A stretch of 64,000 nucleotides of DNA. Origin: Balaenoptera acutorostrata. Its lineage: Eukaryota; Chordata; Mammalia; Artiodactyla; Balaenopteridae. Position numbers and translations under genes: made by a program. The notes beneath the pieces were generated by a model. The model was not told the origin of the DNA, did no database searches, and saw nothing but the letters and a program-made list of their open reading frames with translations. Where the stretch lies: assembly GCF_949987535.1 (NCBI RefSeq), contig NC_080073.1, forward strand, positions 28,764,116 to 28,828,115, in the 5' to 3' direction. Below are positions 44,571 through 56,230 of the stretch, piece after piece. Within the stretch, counting starts at the first letter, position 1. Each line of letters begins with the position of its first letter.

Positions 44571-44639
44571 CCATGGAAATGACAGGTGAACATATAACAA
44601 GAAAAGTAGTGACACAAAATGATGTTTGATCAACGCCAG

Positions 44640-44995
44640 TGACTGGGAGGAGGAGCTTGAAAGTGAAATAAAGCAGGGTTGTTTGGATGGTTGCAATGAT
44701 CTTTGTAGGGGAGATAATCCCTGAGGTTATCTTTAAGCACTGGCTAGCTTTGTACAGACAGATAGATGGAAATAGTGGCAGTGGGGGAAAAGTACACAAG
44801 AAAGGGATCCAGGGGCAATAGAGTAGAGTAGGATTGAGAACATTTTGGTTAATGCCTCAGCTCACAATTTGAAAGACCTTGTGAATTGACAGACATCCCT
44901 GAAAGCTATTACATATAAAAAGTATGGACTAGTTCTTAGAGAAATGGAGAATCCTTAAAGATTTTTGAACAGGAGTGTATCCGGATGTTATGTAT
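44640..44995 (-). mobile_element. Possible L2 LINE, internal
   Basis: GATGGTTGCAATGATCTTTG, GAAAGACCTTGTGAATTGAC, CTTAAAGATTTTTGAACAGG and GAGTGTATCCGGATG show antisense L2 order with strong divergence. Confidence 0.4.
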
Positions 44996-46235
44996 CTTGC
45001 TGGTACTTAACTCTTGGGTGGGGGTGACCCTCACTTCACAATATCTAATTATTAGAGGAAGAGAAGGGCCCTGTGTCCATGATTGTACAATTATACATAC
45101 AATGGGTAATGTAATTAAAAACACCTTTCATTTTAAGCTTTTAAAAGCATGTCTCTCAAGTTGAAATTGAAAGAATAATTGCATACATGGTGTCTTACCT
45201 GTAGGCAGATTGCATAGTCATTCATTTTCAAATATCTGATGTCAGTAATTTAAGTAAGACTTCCAGAACATCATTTCTCCGTGCTACAATGTTGGGTACT
45301 CAATAATTTCAAATTGATTCATTGCTATACCTAATGAAAAAAATCATTTTAAGTACTCTACCTATTTTCCCTAAGGGAAAATGCTCGGGGAGCCCACTGT
45401 TCAATAGTTCTCCTAATGTCATGACTTGATTTTATATGTCTCTTCAATATGTTTTTAAGGGATTTGGAGTAGAGCTTTAAACATCTTTGAATGCTAGTTG
45501 GGAAAACCCATATCTTTGAAAGTTAAATTACTTTGTGCCTTAAAAACAGGAATTTCACAAATAATTTTTTTTGGAATGATGTGTTTGAAATACTTATAAA
45601 TGCTTGCTATTTTTTGCCAGTTTTAGGACTTTTTAATATTTGCAATATGGTGATACTCTTTTAGAAACACTATATATGTGTGTGTGTGTATATAATTATA
45701 TTTGTAGCCATACTTCTTAATAAAAAATAGTTTGAAACACAGAAACTCTGCCCTGATTATTTTAACTATTTCTCAGACCTTTATTAGTTTGACTCTTTTA
45801 GTTGCAAGTAACAGAATGGGAATTTGGCTAAATGAAACCAAAAAATGAAAGAAGGGCGTCTCAGAATCCGGGGGGTAAGCTGAGGCCTAAGGAGGGGCCA
45901 GCAAGGGTATAGAAGGGCAATAAGGGAGTGCAGGGGAAGTAGGGGGCAGAAAACAGTTCCGTGAGGACATCTCTGTAAGGGGTAAAGAGGCTCTATTTGT
46001 TTTCAGTTGCATTTGTCCTTCGGCTCATGATTCAAATTCCAGGGAGAAAGAAAGGATGAGTATGATTAGCCTAGCTTGAGTCTTCTACTCACATCTTCTG
46101 ACCAAGCCTGAAGTCAGTGGGGAAGGGTCTTCCCCAAGAAAAATTCAGCTGCTCTTGCCAAAGGAAGGTGTCCCCTCATGGACAAAGCCCAGGTAAAAAC
46201 ACCAGATGTTATTTGTAGCACCTGATACCTGGGCT
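44996..46235. other. Unassigned stretch
   Basis: It includes a short (TG)n at 45,677-45,688. GTTGCAAGTAACAGAATGGG at 45,803-45,822 resembles part of a common old repeat, but no boundaries could be set. Confidence 0.35.
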
Positions 46236-46326
46236 CTTAGATGTCACTTATCTCCAAATTTGTTTCTCAAATTCAGCCTCCATACTGGCTGCAGAGTGAT
46301 CCCCATAAAACCCCAAACTGACTCTT

Positions 46327-46668
46327 TTTTTAAAAAAATTAGTTTTGGCTGTGTTGGGTCTTTGCTGCTGCGCACGGGCTTTCTCTAGTTGTGGCGAGTG
46401 AGGGCTACTCTTTGTTGCGGTGCACGAGCTTCTCTTTGCATTGGCTTCTCTTTCTTGCGGGGCACGGGCTCTAGGTGTGCGGACTTCAGTAGTTGTGGCA
46501 TGCAGGCTCCATAGTTCTGACTTGCAGGCTCTAGAGCGCAGGCTCAGTAGTTGTGGCACATGGGCTTAGTTGCTCCGCAGCATGTGGGATCGTCCCGGAC
46601 CAGGGCTCGAACCCGCGTCCCCTGAATTGGCAGGTGGATTCTTAACCACTGCACCACCAGGGAAGGCC
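46327..46668 (-). mobile_element. CHR-1-type SINE nested in L2
   Basis: Antisense SINE ending (on +) GCACCACCAGGGAAGGCCC, with antisense B box GGGCTCGAACCCG and a T-rich tail at the left. The target duplication CCCCAAACTGACTCTT is perfect (46,311-46,326 and 46,669-46,684). Confidence 0.95.
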
Positions 46669-46719
46669 CCCCAAACTGACTCTTATCCTTCCTGGCTTAA
46701 CACTCTTCAGTGACTCCTT

Positions 46720-47147
46720 TTCTTTTAAAATTAATTAATTAATTTTATTGGGGTATAGTTGTTTTACAATGTTGTGTTAGTTTCTGCTGTACAGTGAAGT
46801 GAATTAGCTATTCGTATACATATATCCCATCTTTTTTGGATTTCCTTCCCATTTAGCTCACCACAGAGCATTAAGTAGAGCTCCCTGTGCTATACATCAG
46901 GTTCTTATTAGTTATCTATTTTATACATATTACTGTAATATGTCATTCCCAATCTCCCAATTCATTCCACCCCCCCGCCTTCCCCCCTTTGTGTCCATAT
47001 GTTTGTTCTCTATGTCTGTGTCTCTATTTCTGCCTTGTAAACAGGTTCATCTGTACCATTTTTCTAGATTCCACATATATGCATTAATATACGATATTTG
47101 TTTTTCTTTTTTTGACTTACTTCACTCTGTATGACAGTCTCTAGGTC
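46720..47147 (-). mobile_element. LINE-1 3' end nested in L2
   Basis: Antisense LINE-1 3' UTR (TTTATTGGGGTATAGTTGTT, GTGTTAGTTTCTGCTGTACAG, ATTAGTTATCTATTTTATAC), 5'-truncated. The target duplication CTTCAGTGACTCCTT is perfect (46,705-46,719 and 47,148-47,162). Confidence 0.95.
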
Positions 47148-47774
47148 CTTCAGTGACTCCTTAAGGACCTGGTGATTTTTCAGTGTCACTTTTCACATCT
47201 CTCAGCCTAGACCTGCTGCTCCAGCCTCACAAACTGCTTAGAGCATCTCTTACCTTAGCTTTGTGCTGCTGTTTTCCTACCATGAGGACTTTAAGCTCTA
47301 TTCCTGTCTGTATGTCCATCAGTGGGTTTACCACATGGCATTACGATGAGCAGCTTAAGGGTCTGTTTCTTGCAGATTTATATCTCATTCATTTTTGATC
47401 TCTAGGCATTGCACAACACCTGCCTTCATTATTATTATATTATTTCTCAGTAAGTTTTGCTGACCACATAAATGAATGAATGCAATGTATTTTTCCCTTA
47501 CAGATAATGATGGCAAACCTGATGTCTGAAGTAACTATCATCTTTGTAGATGCTAACTAGCTTTTAATAGTGCTGTATTATTGTTCACCCAAATTCCTTA
47601 AACTAAAGGACAATTTTTTTGGGGAGCCCTATTTCCACTATGAAAAGAGTCCTGTTTATTTCCATTTGCTCAGGCTTATTTTTTTAAGTTTCCTTGCTAT
47701 TTCAGGGATATAGAGATGAAGATATACATTTTCATAGTGAGGGATATATTGCTAGGTACTTTTTTTTTTTTTAA

Positions 47775-48090
47775 TTTTCTTTCTTTCTTTTTTTTTTTAA
47801 TTTATTTTTATTTACTTATTTTTGGCTGTGTTGGGTCTTCGTTTCTGTGCGAGGGCTTTCTCTCTAGTTGCGGCAAGCGGGGGCCACTCCCCATCGTGGT
47901 GCGCGGGCCTCCCACCATCGCGGCCTCCCTTGCTGCAGAGCACAGGCTCCAGACGCGCAGGCTCAGCAATTGTGGCTCACGGGCCTAGTTGCTCCGCGGC
48001 ATGTGGGATCCTCCCAGACCAGGGCACGAACCCGTGTCCCCTGCATTAGCAGGCAGATTCTCAACCACTGCGCCACCAGGGAAGCCCCTC
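47775..48090 (-). mobile_element. CHR-type SINE (first of pair)
   Basis: Antisense SINE ending (on +) TGCGCCACCAGGGAAGCCCC with antisense B box and an (AATA)n-type tail at the left. The flanking TCTTTTTTTTT tracts on both sides are consistent with a target duplication, but T-richness makes this weak. Confidence 0.9.
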
Positions 48091-48132
48091 TTTTTTTTTT
48101 TATACAGCAGGTTCTTACTAGTTATCTATTTT

Positions 48133-48150
48133 TTTTTTTTAATTTTATTT

Positions 48151-48181
<31 letters not shown>

Positions 48182-48467
48182 TTGGCTGTGCTGGGTCTTC
48201 GGTTCGTGCGAGGGCTTTCTCTAGTTGCGGCAAGTGGGGGCCACTCTTCATCGCGGTGCGGGGACCGCTCTTCATCGCGGTGCGCGGGCCTTTCACTATC
48301 GCGGCCCCTCCCGTTGCGGGGCACAGGCTCCAGACGCGCAGGCTCAGCAGCTGTGGCTCACGGGCCCAGCCGCTCCGTGGCATGTGGGATCTTCCCAGAC
48401 CAGGGCTCGAACCCGTGCCTCCTGCATTAGCAGGCAGATTCTCAACCACTGCGCCACCAGGGAAGCC
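48133..48467 (-). mobile_element. CHR-type SINE (second of pair) with internal duplication
   Basis: Antisense SINE with long (TTTA)n tail. The target duplication CTAGTTATCTATTTT flanks it (from 48,118 and from 48,468). A 17-bp stretch CTCTTCATCGCGGTGCG occurs twice, at 48,244-48,260 and 48,268-48,284, giving a 24-bp tandem step not present in the neighbouring SINE. Confidence 0.95.
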
Positions 48468-48634
48468 CTAGTTATCTATTTTATACATAGTAGTGTATAT
48501 ATGTCAATCCCAATCTCCCAATTCACCCCCCGCCACCCGCCAGCTTTGCCCCCTTGGTGTCCATACATTTGTTCTCTACACTGTGTCTCTATTTCTGCCT
48601 TGCAAACTGGTTCATCTATAGGTAGGTACTTTTC

Positions 48635-49177
48635 TAAACCAGAAATCGGAAAATCATGGGATGACTTGGGATAACTTAGATTACTGCATGGTATTATTCT
48701 GTTCTCTCAGTTCCAGTAATTTCATATTGCTACTCTTCTATAACATTTATCTCCCCTGCCTTTTTTTCTTGCTACTAGCAGCACATTGTAAGCTCCTGTG
48801 TATTTGTTATAAACTATCACCCCCAAATCCTCTTAAGCCTTTTTGCTCTTTAGAAGAATTCTCAGTTTATGTCTGTGCTTCATAGTATTTTCCCCAAAGT
48901 GTGTTGTTTTATGTTCTTGTAAATTGAACTCATCACACTTAAACTTGTGTGCCTCTCCAGGGTCTCTGGATTATTCTGTACTGTTGACCTATTTTTCACT
49001 GTTTATGATTTTCTGCAAATAAGAATAATGTACAATTTACTTTGTGCTTCAGACCACTAATCAAGGTATTAAAGAGCACGTGCTTCAACTTTTGCCTTCT
49101 GGTTTCCTGCTTTTCCCAGTCTGACTCTGGCCTGTTAGCAGTTATTTTTTCATTCTGTCATTTTTTTTTCTTGTTAA

Positions 49178-49181
<4 letters not shown>
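48635..49181. other. Unassigned stretch
   Basis: No gene or repeat recognised. Confidence 0.4.

Positions 49182-49218
<37 letters not shown>
49182..49218. repeat. (TA)n microsatellite
   Basis: Uninterrupted run of about 18 units. Confidence 0.95.
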
Positions 49219-49220
<2 letters not shown>

Positions 49221-49367
49221 GAAAGTAGCTTGTAATTTTTCTTAATTTCAGCACCAAGGAGCAGATAACCAAGATAAATATTACGTCAAAAGACATCTTT
49301 TTATTTTCCCCTGGAATATATGTGTTTGGGATTATTATAATATTTATTGAAAGTATACTATATTTAT

Positions 49368-49625
49368 AATAGTAGCTAACACTTGTATAGTGCTTGCTGT
49401 GTTCCAGAACTATCCTAAGTATTATACATGGAATATCTCATTCAATACCCACAACAACTCTATGAGGTGGGTACAGGTATCTCCTCCACTTTGCAGATGA
49501 GGAAATCGAGGCACTGCAGGCCTTGTAAAGTACGTAAGTCACACAGCTAGTAATTTGCAGAGCTGGGACTCAAACACAGGCTGTTTGGCTTTGGAATCTG
49601 GGCTCTTAATCAACCCATTATATTG
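49368..49625 (-). mobile_element. MIR SINE, near full length
   Basis: AGTAGCTAACACTTGTATAG, CAACAACTCTATGAGGTGGG, TGCAGATGAGGAAATCGAGG, GTCACACAGCTAGTAATTTG and CTCTTAATCAACCCATTATA cover nearly all of MIR. Confidence 0.9.
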
Positions 49626-49699
49626 GATTCAAAAAAGGCCTCGTTAAGTGAGAGATACTGAAAAGAACCCCACATGGGTCCTACCCCAAGATGTTGACA

Positions 49700-50130
49700 A
49701 CATAATTCAGGGTTTGCAAATAAGCAGCCTGTGTCTCCTTCTTCCTTCCCTCACTCCTCTCCTCAGTCAATCAGCAACCAGCTCTTACCTCCTTAACAGT
49801 TTTTCTTTCCTTCCCCATTATTGCAACCTTCGTTCAGTACATAATGATCACATGCTGAGATTTCTACAGCCATCTCCCCACCTGTCTCCTTTATTCTATC
49901 TTGGGCCCCTACAACTCATTCTCCATAAGGCAGACTGAGTTACTTTATAAAAACACAAACATGATCTCCTATCTTCCCTGTCTAAAGCCCTCAGATGGCT
50001 CCCAGAAAACATTCCAAACTCCTCAGCAGGCATCCAAGGCCGCTATGCCTCACCTTTCCCCACATCTTCCCCTGAATTCCACACTCCATGGAATTCATCC
50101 TGTGCTCACCTGTGTCTAGCCCTTTGAAGG
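49700..50130 (+). mobile_element. L2 LINE, internal part
   Basis: TCAGATGGCTCCCAGAAAAC, TTCCAAACTCCTCAGCAGGC, ATCCAAGGCCGCTATGCCTC and CACACTCCATGGAATTC follow the L2 order (CCTCAGCATGGCATTCAAGGCCCTCCAC...). Confidence 0.65.
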
Positions 50131-51635
50131 AACTGTTTATTTATCAGTCACCACTTGTGATACCCTTACTCCCTTCCAGTATTCTGATTGGCAAGACCCG
50201 GATCATACATATGTCTACACTTGGAGATGGTAGGGGTGGGGTGGGGTCTACCTCATGCAAAATGCATGGCCTATGAATGAAGAAAGGGTAATTTTCCCCA
50301 GTGAAAATAAGGGTTCTGTTGCCAGAACAAGGGGAAGTGAACACAGGTCAGGAAAACACAGTATATGTCCACCTTTCATCAACTATCAAGGGCATACAAT
50401 AGGCACCCAATAAATGACTTATTTTATTAAGGGTAATGAGCATGTAATAGATATCATATAGGGCTCTTTATTTGAAAGTTTCCGACTACCAAAACTGATT
50501 TATAATTTCGATTAACCTCTTCTTTTGAATAATTTTGAATTATCTCTTTAACCAGTAACTTGAATTTCACATTATAGAGAAAGTGATCTAAGAAGCGGTT
50601 AGATGACTGGAAATCATTAAAATGTCTGGAAGGAAGAAATTTGAATTTTCTTTGCAACAGAACATCTTTGAAGCAGTGCATTTTATTCATATAGAATATT
50701 ACAACTCAGGGAAGATTCTTAAAATCACTCTGTAGGCAAGACAAAGATATGGCTCCTCTGCTTATCTGCTTGAAAATGTATCATGATGATGAGACAAGTG
50801 TCATGAGTGAACTGGGCCCAGAACTGTGAAATTCAGTCAGTCTGTTTTTCCTGAGTTCATACTAACGCCATGTGGAGGTTATCTAAATGGATGCGGTCAA
50901 GGTGCTTTGTCATTTATCATTTAAAAATGCTCACTCATCTCTGGAAGTTCTTAGCTTCACTGGCAAATCAAGTGAGAAGTGAAGCTCACTGAATCTATCT
51001 AACCATCCCACTTTTATGCAGGATAAGTTTAGGCTTGGGGCTTTAAATGTCCTGCAACAATCAGTTATATGGATGAACCATGGACCATTACCTAAGTTTT
51101 ATGATAAACTCTGCCATTTCTATATGTGCCCTGTGTTATTAGTCTTAGAAATGGTTGTGCTTTGGGGCCAATAAAAAAAAAATCCCCAAACTTCTTTCTG
51201 ACCTTGAATAATATAGATAGAGAATGGAAAATGTTTAGGGATAAGAAAAGACCTGAGAATAATGTCTGTGCTCAAGTGAGGTATTTCTAGCTAGTCAATA
51301 TTCTCAGACCCTTGAGCATATCCTGAATGATGGCTTCCTCTGTGCTGATTTCTCGCTAAAGTAGCATTCATTCAGCTTTCATGAACAATCAATTTTATTG
51401 GCTGGTAAATGAGACCAACAATTGATCTTGAAGTTATTGGCATCTCAGCCCAATCTTTTCTAGCCCAGTCTAAACTCTAGATTTGAGTACCAATGGAATA
51501 TTGAGAACTCAGGAGTATCAGAGCAGGTTGGAAAGATACAAGTGCTTTTTAGAGGATGAAGGTTGATTGCTGATCCTAGATTTTATAGACATTAAACGGC
51601 TGAACCATTATCTATCTATTATGTTGTAGTTCGTG
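50131..51635. other. Unassigned stretch
   Basis: No recognisable gene or repeat apart from a short AATAGGCACCCAATAAATGA trace (about 50,399-50,418) like an L2 or MIR end. Confidence 0.4.
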
Positions 51636-52110
51636 TAAAGTAGTGCTCTGATTATTATTGCTTTATAATAAATTTTCCCCAAAGTGAGTAGCTTAAAATA
51701 ATCATTTTATTTTGCTCATTACTGAGTGGGTCAGGAAATAGGGAAGGGCTTAGTTGGGCAGCTATTATTTGGGGTCTCTCATGTGGGGTCTTACAGTCAG
51801 GTGTTAGCTGGGACAAAGATATCTGGGCAGGACATCCAAGATGGCTCACTCACCCAGCTGCAGTTGATGTTGACTATTGCCTAGGAGCTCAGTAAGGCTG
51901 TCTACCTGACTGCGTACACATGGCATCTGCCTGGTGGTTTCAGAAGTAGTCAGATTTCTTACATGGCACTTGGCTTTCCCCAGAGTGAGCATCCTAAGAG
52001 AACAAAGAAGAAGCTGCCTGGTCTTTTCTGACCTAGCCTCAGAATTATGCAGCATCACTTCCACAGCATTCTTGTGGGTACAATATCACTAAGAACAGTG
52101 CAGATTCACA
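51636..52110 (-). mobile_element. MLT1-type LTR, decayed
   Basis: On + the order is GAGTAGCTTAAAATAATCAT, TTTATTTTGCTCATTACTGAG, GGGTCAGGAAATAGGGAAGG, ATCCAAGATGGCTCACTCAC, GGCACTTGGCTTTCCCCAGAG and CCTGGTCTTTTCTGACCTAGCCTC. This parallels the element at 58,275-58,735. It reads as the reverse complement of an old MaLR LTR. Confidence 0.5.
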
Positions 52111-53435
52111 GGGAGGGGACATAGACCCTCATCCCTTAAGGGAAGAGTGTCAAAAAAGTTGTACACATGTTTTAAAACCATGACAAAGGGTCTTTGGTGG
52201 GCACTTGGAAACATCTTGTTGCACAAGGTGATTTCTGGGAGTATCCACTGTCCAGATACTTCAACATTCTTTATAATACTAGGAGTTATGGAAACATGAT
52301 TTTTGGCTCTGTTTTCCTCAAGGAGGCCCAGCATCAAATACCAATGTATTATTTCTCTTTTGAAGCAGAGCCAAGAATTTTATCCCAATTGATGTAGGGG
52401 GAAAAGAAGAAGAACTGAGAAGCATTTGGATCTGACTCAAGAAATTGGGATGTTAAATCTACCTGTAATGTAAAACCAATCTTACCTCGTGGTCTGTAAA
52501 TTCTCTACTGAGTTTGACAAGATTTTTTTTTTTAACCCAGCAAATGAAAAACCCATTTGGACTACCTCGTTCTTGAATAGCTGCATATTAAAGATAAATA
52601 TGAGGCCATGAATGATATGTTGTCTGCTTTGTAAAATCAAGAGAATACAAATTGCACAGGCTTCTCTCTCTCTCTCTTCTTTTTTCAATAAGCAATTTCC
52701 TTCTATAGACCTTTAATACTAGCAAACCTGTAAAGGTCTATTGTTGACCTAGATAATCCTATAGAAAAATGAAATCTTTTCAAAGTCAACATTAAAATTC
52801 ACATAATTCAGAGCTTTCTTTTTCATGGTTTATCTTAGAGTATGCCTGTGGGAGCTGTTTTGCTTCACGTACAATAGTATCACTGCTGGCTTTAGCTCGG
52901 TTGGCCCTGTGGTGCTATCTGTTATACAGAAGAGTTCGCTAGTTCATTAATGAATTGATAAGGGCTCAACTACCTGCCCTCAGTTTTATTTCTCTCCTCT
53001 GAGAGACAATCTTTCAGATATGATACAGTTTGTTTATGCCATTTTACATACGATGGTAAGGCATCTCTTTCTTCTTAATTATAGTAGTGGACTATTATTA
53101 GCTCTAACTAGACTAAATTTCAGAGTAGGCACATGTAGGCTTTATTTTAATGGCATCCTACTGAATGATGGTTTATATATTTTGAGCAAATGAATTAAGC
53201 TATGTTGTTGCATTTTTATCTGTTGAAAGAAGATGATTCTCCCTGACTGAGTACAAGTGGAATTCAAGATAACCATGAAAATTATTAAATATTGCTTTTG
53301 TTTTCTGTTTCTCAGGCCAAAATATGGCTGGCAGGTTTTTCCTAAAGTACTTCTTTTAATGTACTTCCTGCTACCATTCTGATTAAAAAGCAAAGCAAAA
53401 CAAAACAGTCCTCTTCTTATTGTCTGTATGTTCCT
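52111..53435. other. Unassigned stretch
   Basis: It contains a short (TC)n at about 52,662-52,677. No gene recognised. Confidence 0.4.
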
Positions 53436-53943
53436 ATTTTAAAATGACATAATATTTTTTAAATGTAGTGATTTTTCTAATTGCAAGGGTAATACTTTAA
53501 GTAAAAAAAAGACAAGAATTTAAAAAACCTTCTTATCTCCCTACCTTAAGATTACAGGCTTATATTTTTCAATTAATTTCTAATATATGTAATGTATTAG
53601 AAATATATGTATATACATGTACACATACATGTGGACTGTATTTGAATCAGTTTCATGGTTCAAAATTCAAAAGATAAAAACGTTAGAAAATTAAAAATCT
53701 TCCCCCTTCAGAACCTCAGTTGTCTAGTTCCTTTCCATGGAGTCCCCCAATGTTCTCTGTTCTCTCTTCTTGCAGAGATATTTTAAGTAGATTTAAATAA
53801 CTTTATGTATATTTTTTCCTTTTTCCCCTTGAGCCAAATAGTAGCTTAACATTCAAATTGTCCTGTGACTTGTTTTTTCATTTTACAGTCTATCTTAGAG
53901 ATATTTCCATATTAGTACAAAATATCCTCTGTTAAAAATGATG

Positions 53944-54233
53944 GGGCTTCCCTGGTGGCGCAGTGGTTGGGAGTCTGCCTGCCGATGCGGGGGACGCGGG
54001 TTCGGGCCCTGGTCTGGGAGGATCCCACGTGCCGCGGAGCGGCTGGGCCCGTGAGCCACAGTTGCTGAGCCTGCGCGTCTGGGGCCTGTGCTCCGCAACA
54101 AGAGAGGCCGCGATAGTGAGAGGCCCGCGCACCGCGATGAGGAATGGCCCCCGCTTGCCGCGGCTGGAGAGGGCCCTCGCGCAGAGGCGAAGACCCAACA
54201 CAGCCATAAATAAATAAATAAAATATTAAAAAA
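53944..54233 (+). mobile_element. Young, CpG-rich CHR-type SINE
   Basis: Starts GGGCTTCCCTGGTGGCGCAG with a perfect A box (TGGCGCAGTGG) and B box GGGTTCGGGCCC. It keeps well over 20 CpGs in about 250 bases, ends GAAGACCCAACACAGCC and has an (AATA)n tail. Flanks TTAAAAATGATG / TTAAAAAAAAAATGATG are consistent with a target duplication. CpG retention indicates a recent insertion. Frames open across it on both strands are SINE artefacts. Confidence 0.95.
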
Positions 54234-54386
54234 AAAATGATGTATAGCATTCAATATATAAGTATATATAAATATAATACAGATATATAAATATATAAAT
54301 AATTTATTTAATCAGTTCCCAATTAATGGTTATTTAGGTTGTTTCCAACCTTCTGTTTTTGTAATTCTACAATGAGTAATCTTGTG

Positions 54387-54804
54387 TATTAGTTTACCAA
54401 GGCTGCTGGGCTGAAGCACCACAGACTGGGTGGGTTAAACAATCGAAATTTATTGTTTCACAGTTCTGAGGCTAGAAATCTAAAATTGAAGTGCTGGCAG
54501 CATTTGTTCCTTCTGAGGGCTGGTAGGGAAGGATCTAGTTCCAGGCCTCTTTCTCTCCTTGGCTTGTAGATGACCATCTTTCCCTATGTCTCTGCACATA
54601 ATCTTCCTTCTATGTGTGCCTCTGTGTTCAAATTTCCCCTTTTCACACCAGTCATAATGGATTAGGACCCACCTTAATGATCTCATTTCGACTTGATTAC
54701 CTTGTAAGGACCCTATCTCCAAATAAGGTCACGTTCTGAGATACCTGGGGTTTAGGACTTTAATATATGAATTTTGAGGGGGACACAATTCAACCCATAA
54801 TACC
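54387..54804 (-). mobile_element. MLT1-type LTR (ERVL-MaLR)
   Basis: On +: TTTACCAAGGCTGCTGGGCT, TTTATTGTTTCACAGTTCTG, CCAAATAAGGTCACGTTCTG, ATGAATTTTGAGGGGGACAC and AATTCAACCCATAAT. This is the reverse complement of the MLT1 LTR from its 3' to 5' end. Nested in an old LINE-1. Confidence 0.8.
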
Positions 54805-55180
54805 TGTTGTATATGTCACTTTGCACATAATAAAATGTGTTTATTTTTGCACATAATAAAATAATAAAGTGTATCTTGGGACAAATTTCTAGAATTTGGA
54901 TAGCTGAATCAAAGGTTATATACATTTGTAATTTTTGTAGATATTGCCAAGTTATCCTCTATAAAAATTGCAGCAATTTATAGCTCTCATGAGCAATGGA
55001 TGAGTATATCTTCTCCCTTAACCTCTTAAATGATGTGTTATTGAACTCCGGGTCTTTGGAAATCTCATAAATGAAAATTGTTCTTGATGTAGTTTTAATT
55101 TACATTTCTCATAAATGCATGAACTTGAGTATTTTTTCACATTTTAAATGTATGTTTTTAAAAAAATATGGAATCAAACT

Positions 55181-55480
55181 GCAAATAACATTTTATAGCT
55201 CTTTTTTTTCCATTTAAGCAATATATAATGGGTATACTTACATATTATGCAACGTTTTTCTACAACAGGCTTTATACTATCCCATTATACATCTGTATCA
55301 AAATTTAATTAATTCCCTATTGTTGTACATTTATGTTGTTTCCAACATTTTTGCTTCTAAAATAATGTGGAGATAACAAATCTTTGGGCACAGCTGGGAT
55401 AGAAATGAACCCTTTCTTTTTTTGTAGATAGATTATTGAAGCTGAATTAATAATTAGATGGAGTCATATCAATGCCCATC
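55181..55480 (-). mobile_element. Old LINE-1 3' region (second piece)
   Basis: CAAATAACATTTTATAGCTC, CATTTAAGCAATATATAATG, CCCTATTGTTGTACATTTAT and GTTGTTTCCAACATTTTTGC repeat the antisense 3' series a second time. It is therefore a separate LINE-1 insertion or a duplication next to the first. Confidence 0.55.
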
Positions 55481-55774
55481 TTTTAACTCTCCTATTTCCC
55501 TTACAAAATGTGTTTGCCTGTGATTTTAAGAAAGTTACTTCTCAGTAGTTGAGGTTGGACTGAGATTTTTTCTCCTGTACTACATCTCAATTTTCCTGTA
55601 ATAAAATTCATTTGTCTCTGAAATCAACTGTGCCATGTACTACACCATATTGCGAGTATGAGTGGATGGTACTACTTGGGCAGAGCAGCAGACAACACAC
55701 CTCACCTCTGCACATTTGGGGTCTGGTATCTCTCAATTTATAGCTTACATTCATATGTAGAGCTAGACAGAATG

Positions 55775-55860
55775 ACAGCAAACAGTACTTACTGAGGGCT
55801 TGAAATGTATTAACTCATTAATCTTTTCAACAAAGACATGAGAACTAATGGGAGGAGATA
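55775..55860 (-). mobile_element. MIR SINE trace
   Basis: ACAGTACTTACTGAGGGCTTG and TGTATTAACTCATTAATCTTT match part of antisense MIR. Confidence 0.45.
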
Positions 55861-55864
55861 GTAA

Positions 55865-56230
55865 TAGACAATTACTGCTGCAATAACACTGTGTAACAAA
55901 CTATCCCAAATCTCAGTGCCTCACAATAGCAAGCATTTAATTTTGTTTTGCTCAGGGATTGACATTTGGCTAAGGTTCTACTGTGCTTGGTCAGCATTAG
56001 CTGACCTTGGTTCCAATCCACATATTGGGTCCAGATTGTTTCTACATTTCTCTCATCCTGATTTGAAACAGAAGCTACCTGTAGAATGTTCCTCTCATGA
56101 TGGATAACAAGAATATAAGAGGTAAGCCAACCTGTGTAAGCACATTTATGGTCCCCATTAATATTTCACTGGCCAAAGCAAGTATGCTAATGACCCAAAT
56201 GTGATATCAGCAAGGCAGAGAAGTATGCTT
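55865..56230 (-). mobile_element. Possible MLT1-type LTR, decayed
   Basis: ATTACTGCTGCAATAACACTG, AACAAACTATCCCAAATCTC, AGTGCCTCACAATAGC and GGTTCTACTGTGCTTGGTCAG follow loosely the same order as 58,275-58,735. Confidence 0.4.

Larger units (their letters stand above)
46240..47480 (+). mobile_element. L2 LINE split by a SINE and a LINE-1
   Basis: L2 blocks lie at 46,240-46,326 (CCTCCATACTGGCTGCAGAG), 46,685-46,719 (TTCAGTGACTCC) and 47,163-47,480 (TTTTCACATCTCTCAGCC to CATAAATGAATGAATG). The gaps are filled by a SINE and a LINE-1, each with a perfect target duplication. Joining the parts restores L2 order. Confidence 0.65.
47754..48634 (-). mobile_element. LINE-1 fragment holding two SINEs
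   Basis: The LINE-1 sequence at 48,101-48,132 and 48,471-48,625 (CAGGTTCTTACTAGTTATCT, then AATCTCCCAATTCACCCCCC and TATTTCTGCCTTGCAAACTGG) is antisense 3' UTR. It is flanked by TAGGTACTTTT at 47,754 and 48,624. The outermost 3' part of the LINE-1, seen intact at 46,720, is missing. Confidence 0.8.
53440..55180 (-). mobile_element. Old LINE-1 3' region with two nested elements
   Basis: Antisense LINE-1 blocks lie before and after the insertions: TTTACAGTCTATCTTAGAGA, GGTTATTTAGGTTGTTTCCAA, then AATTTGGATAGCTGAATCAA, GTAGATATTGCCAAGTTATCC and AGTTTTAATTTACATTTCTC. A SINE (53,944-54,233) and an MLT1-type LTR (54,387-54,804) interrupt it. Confidence 0.65.
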
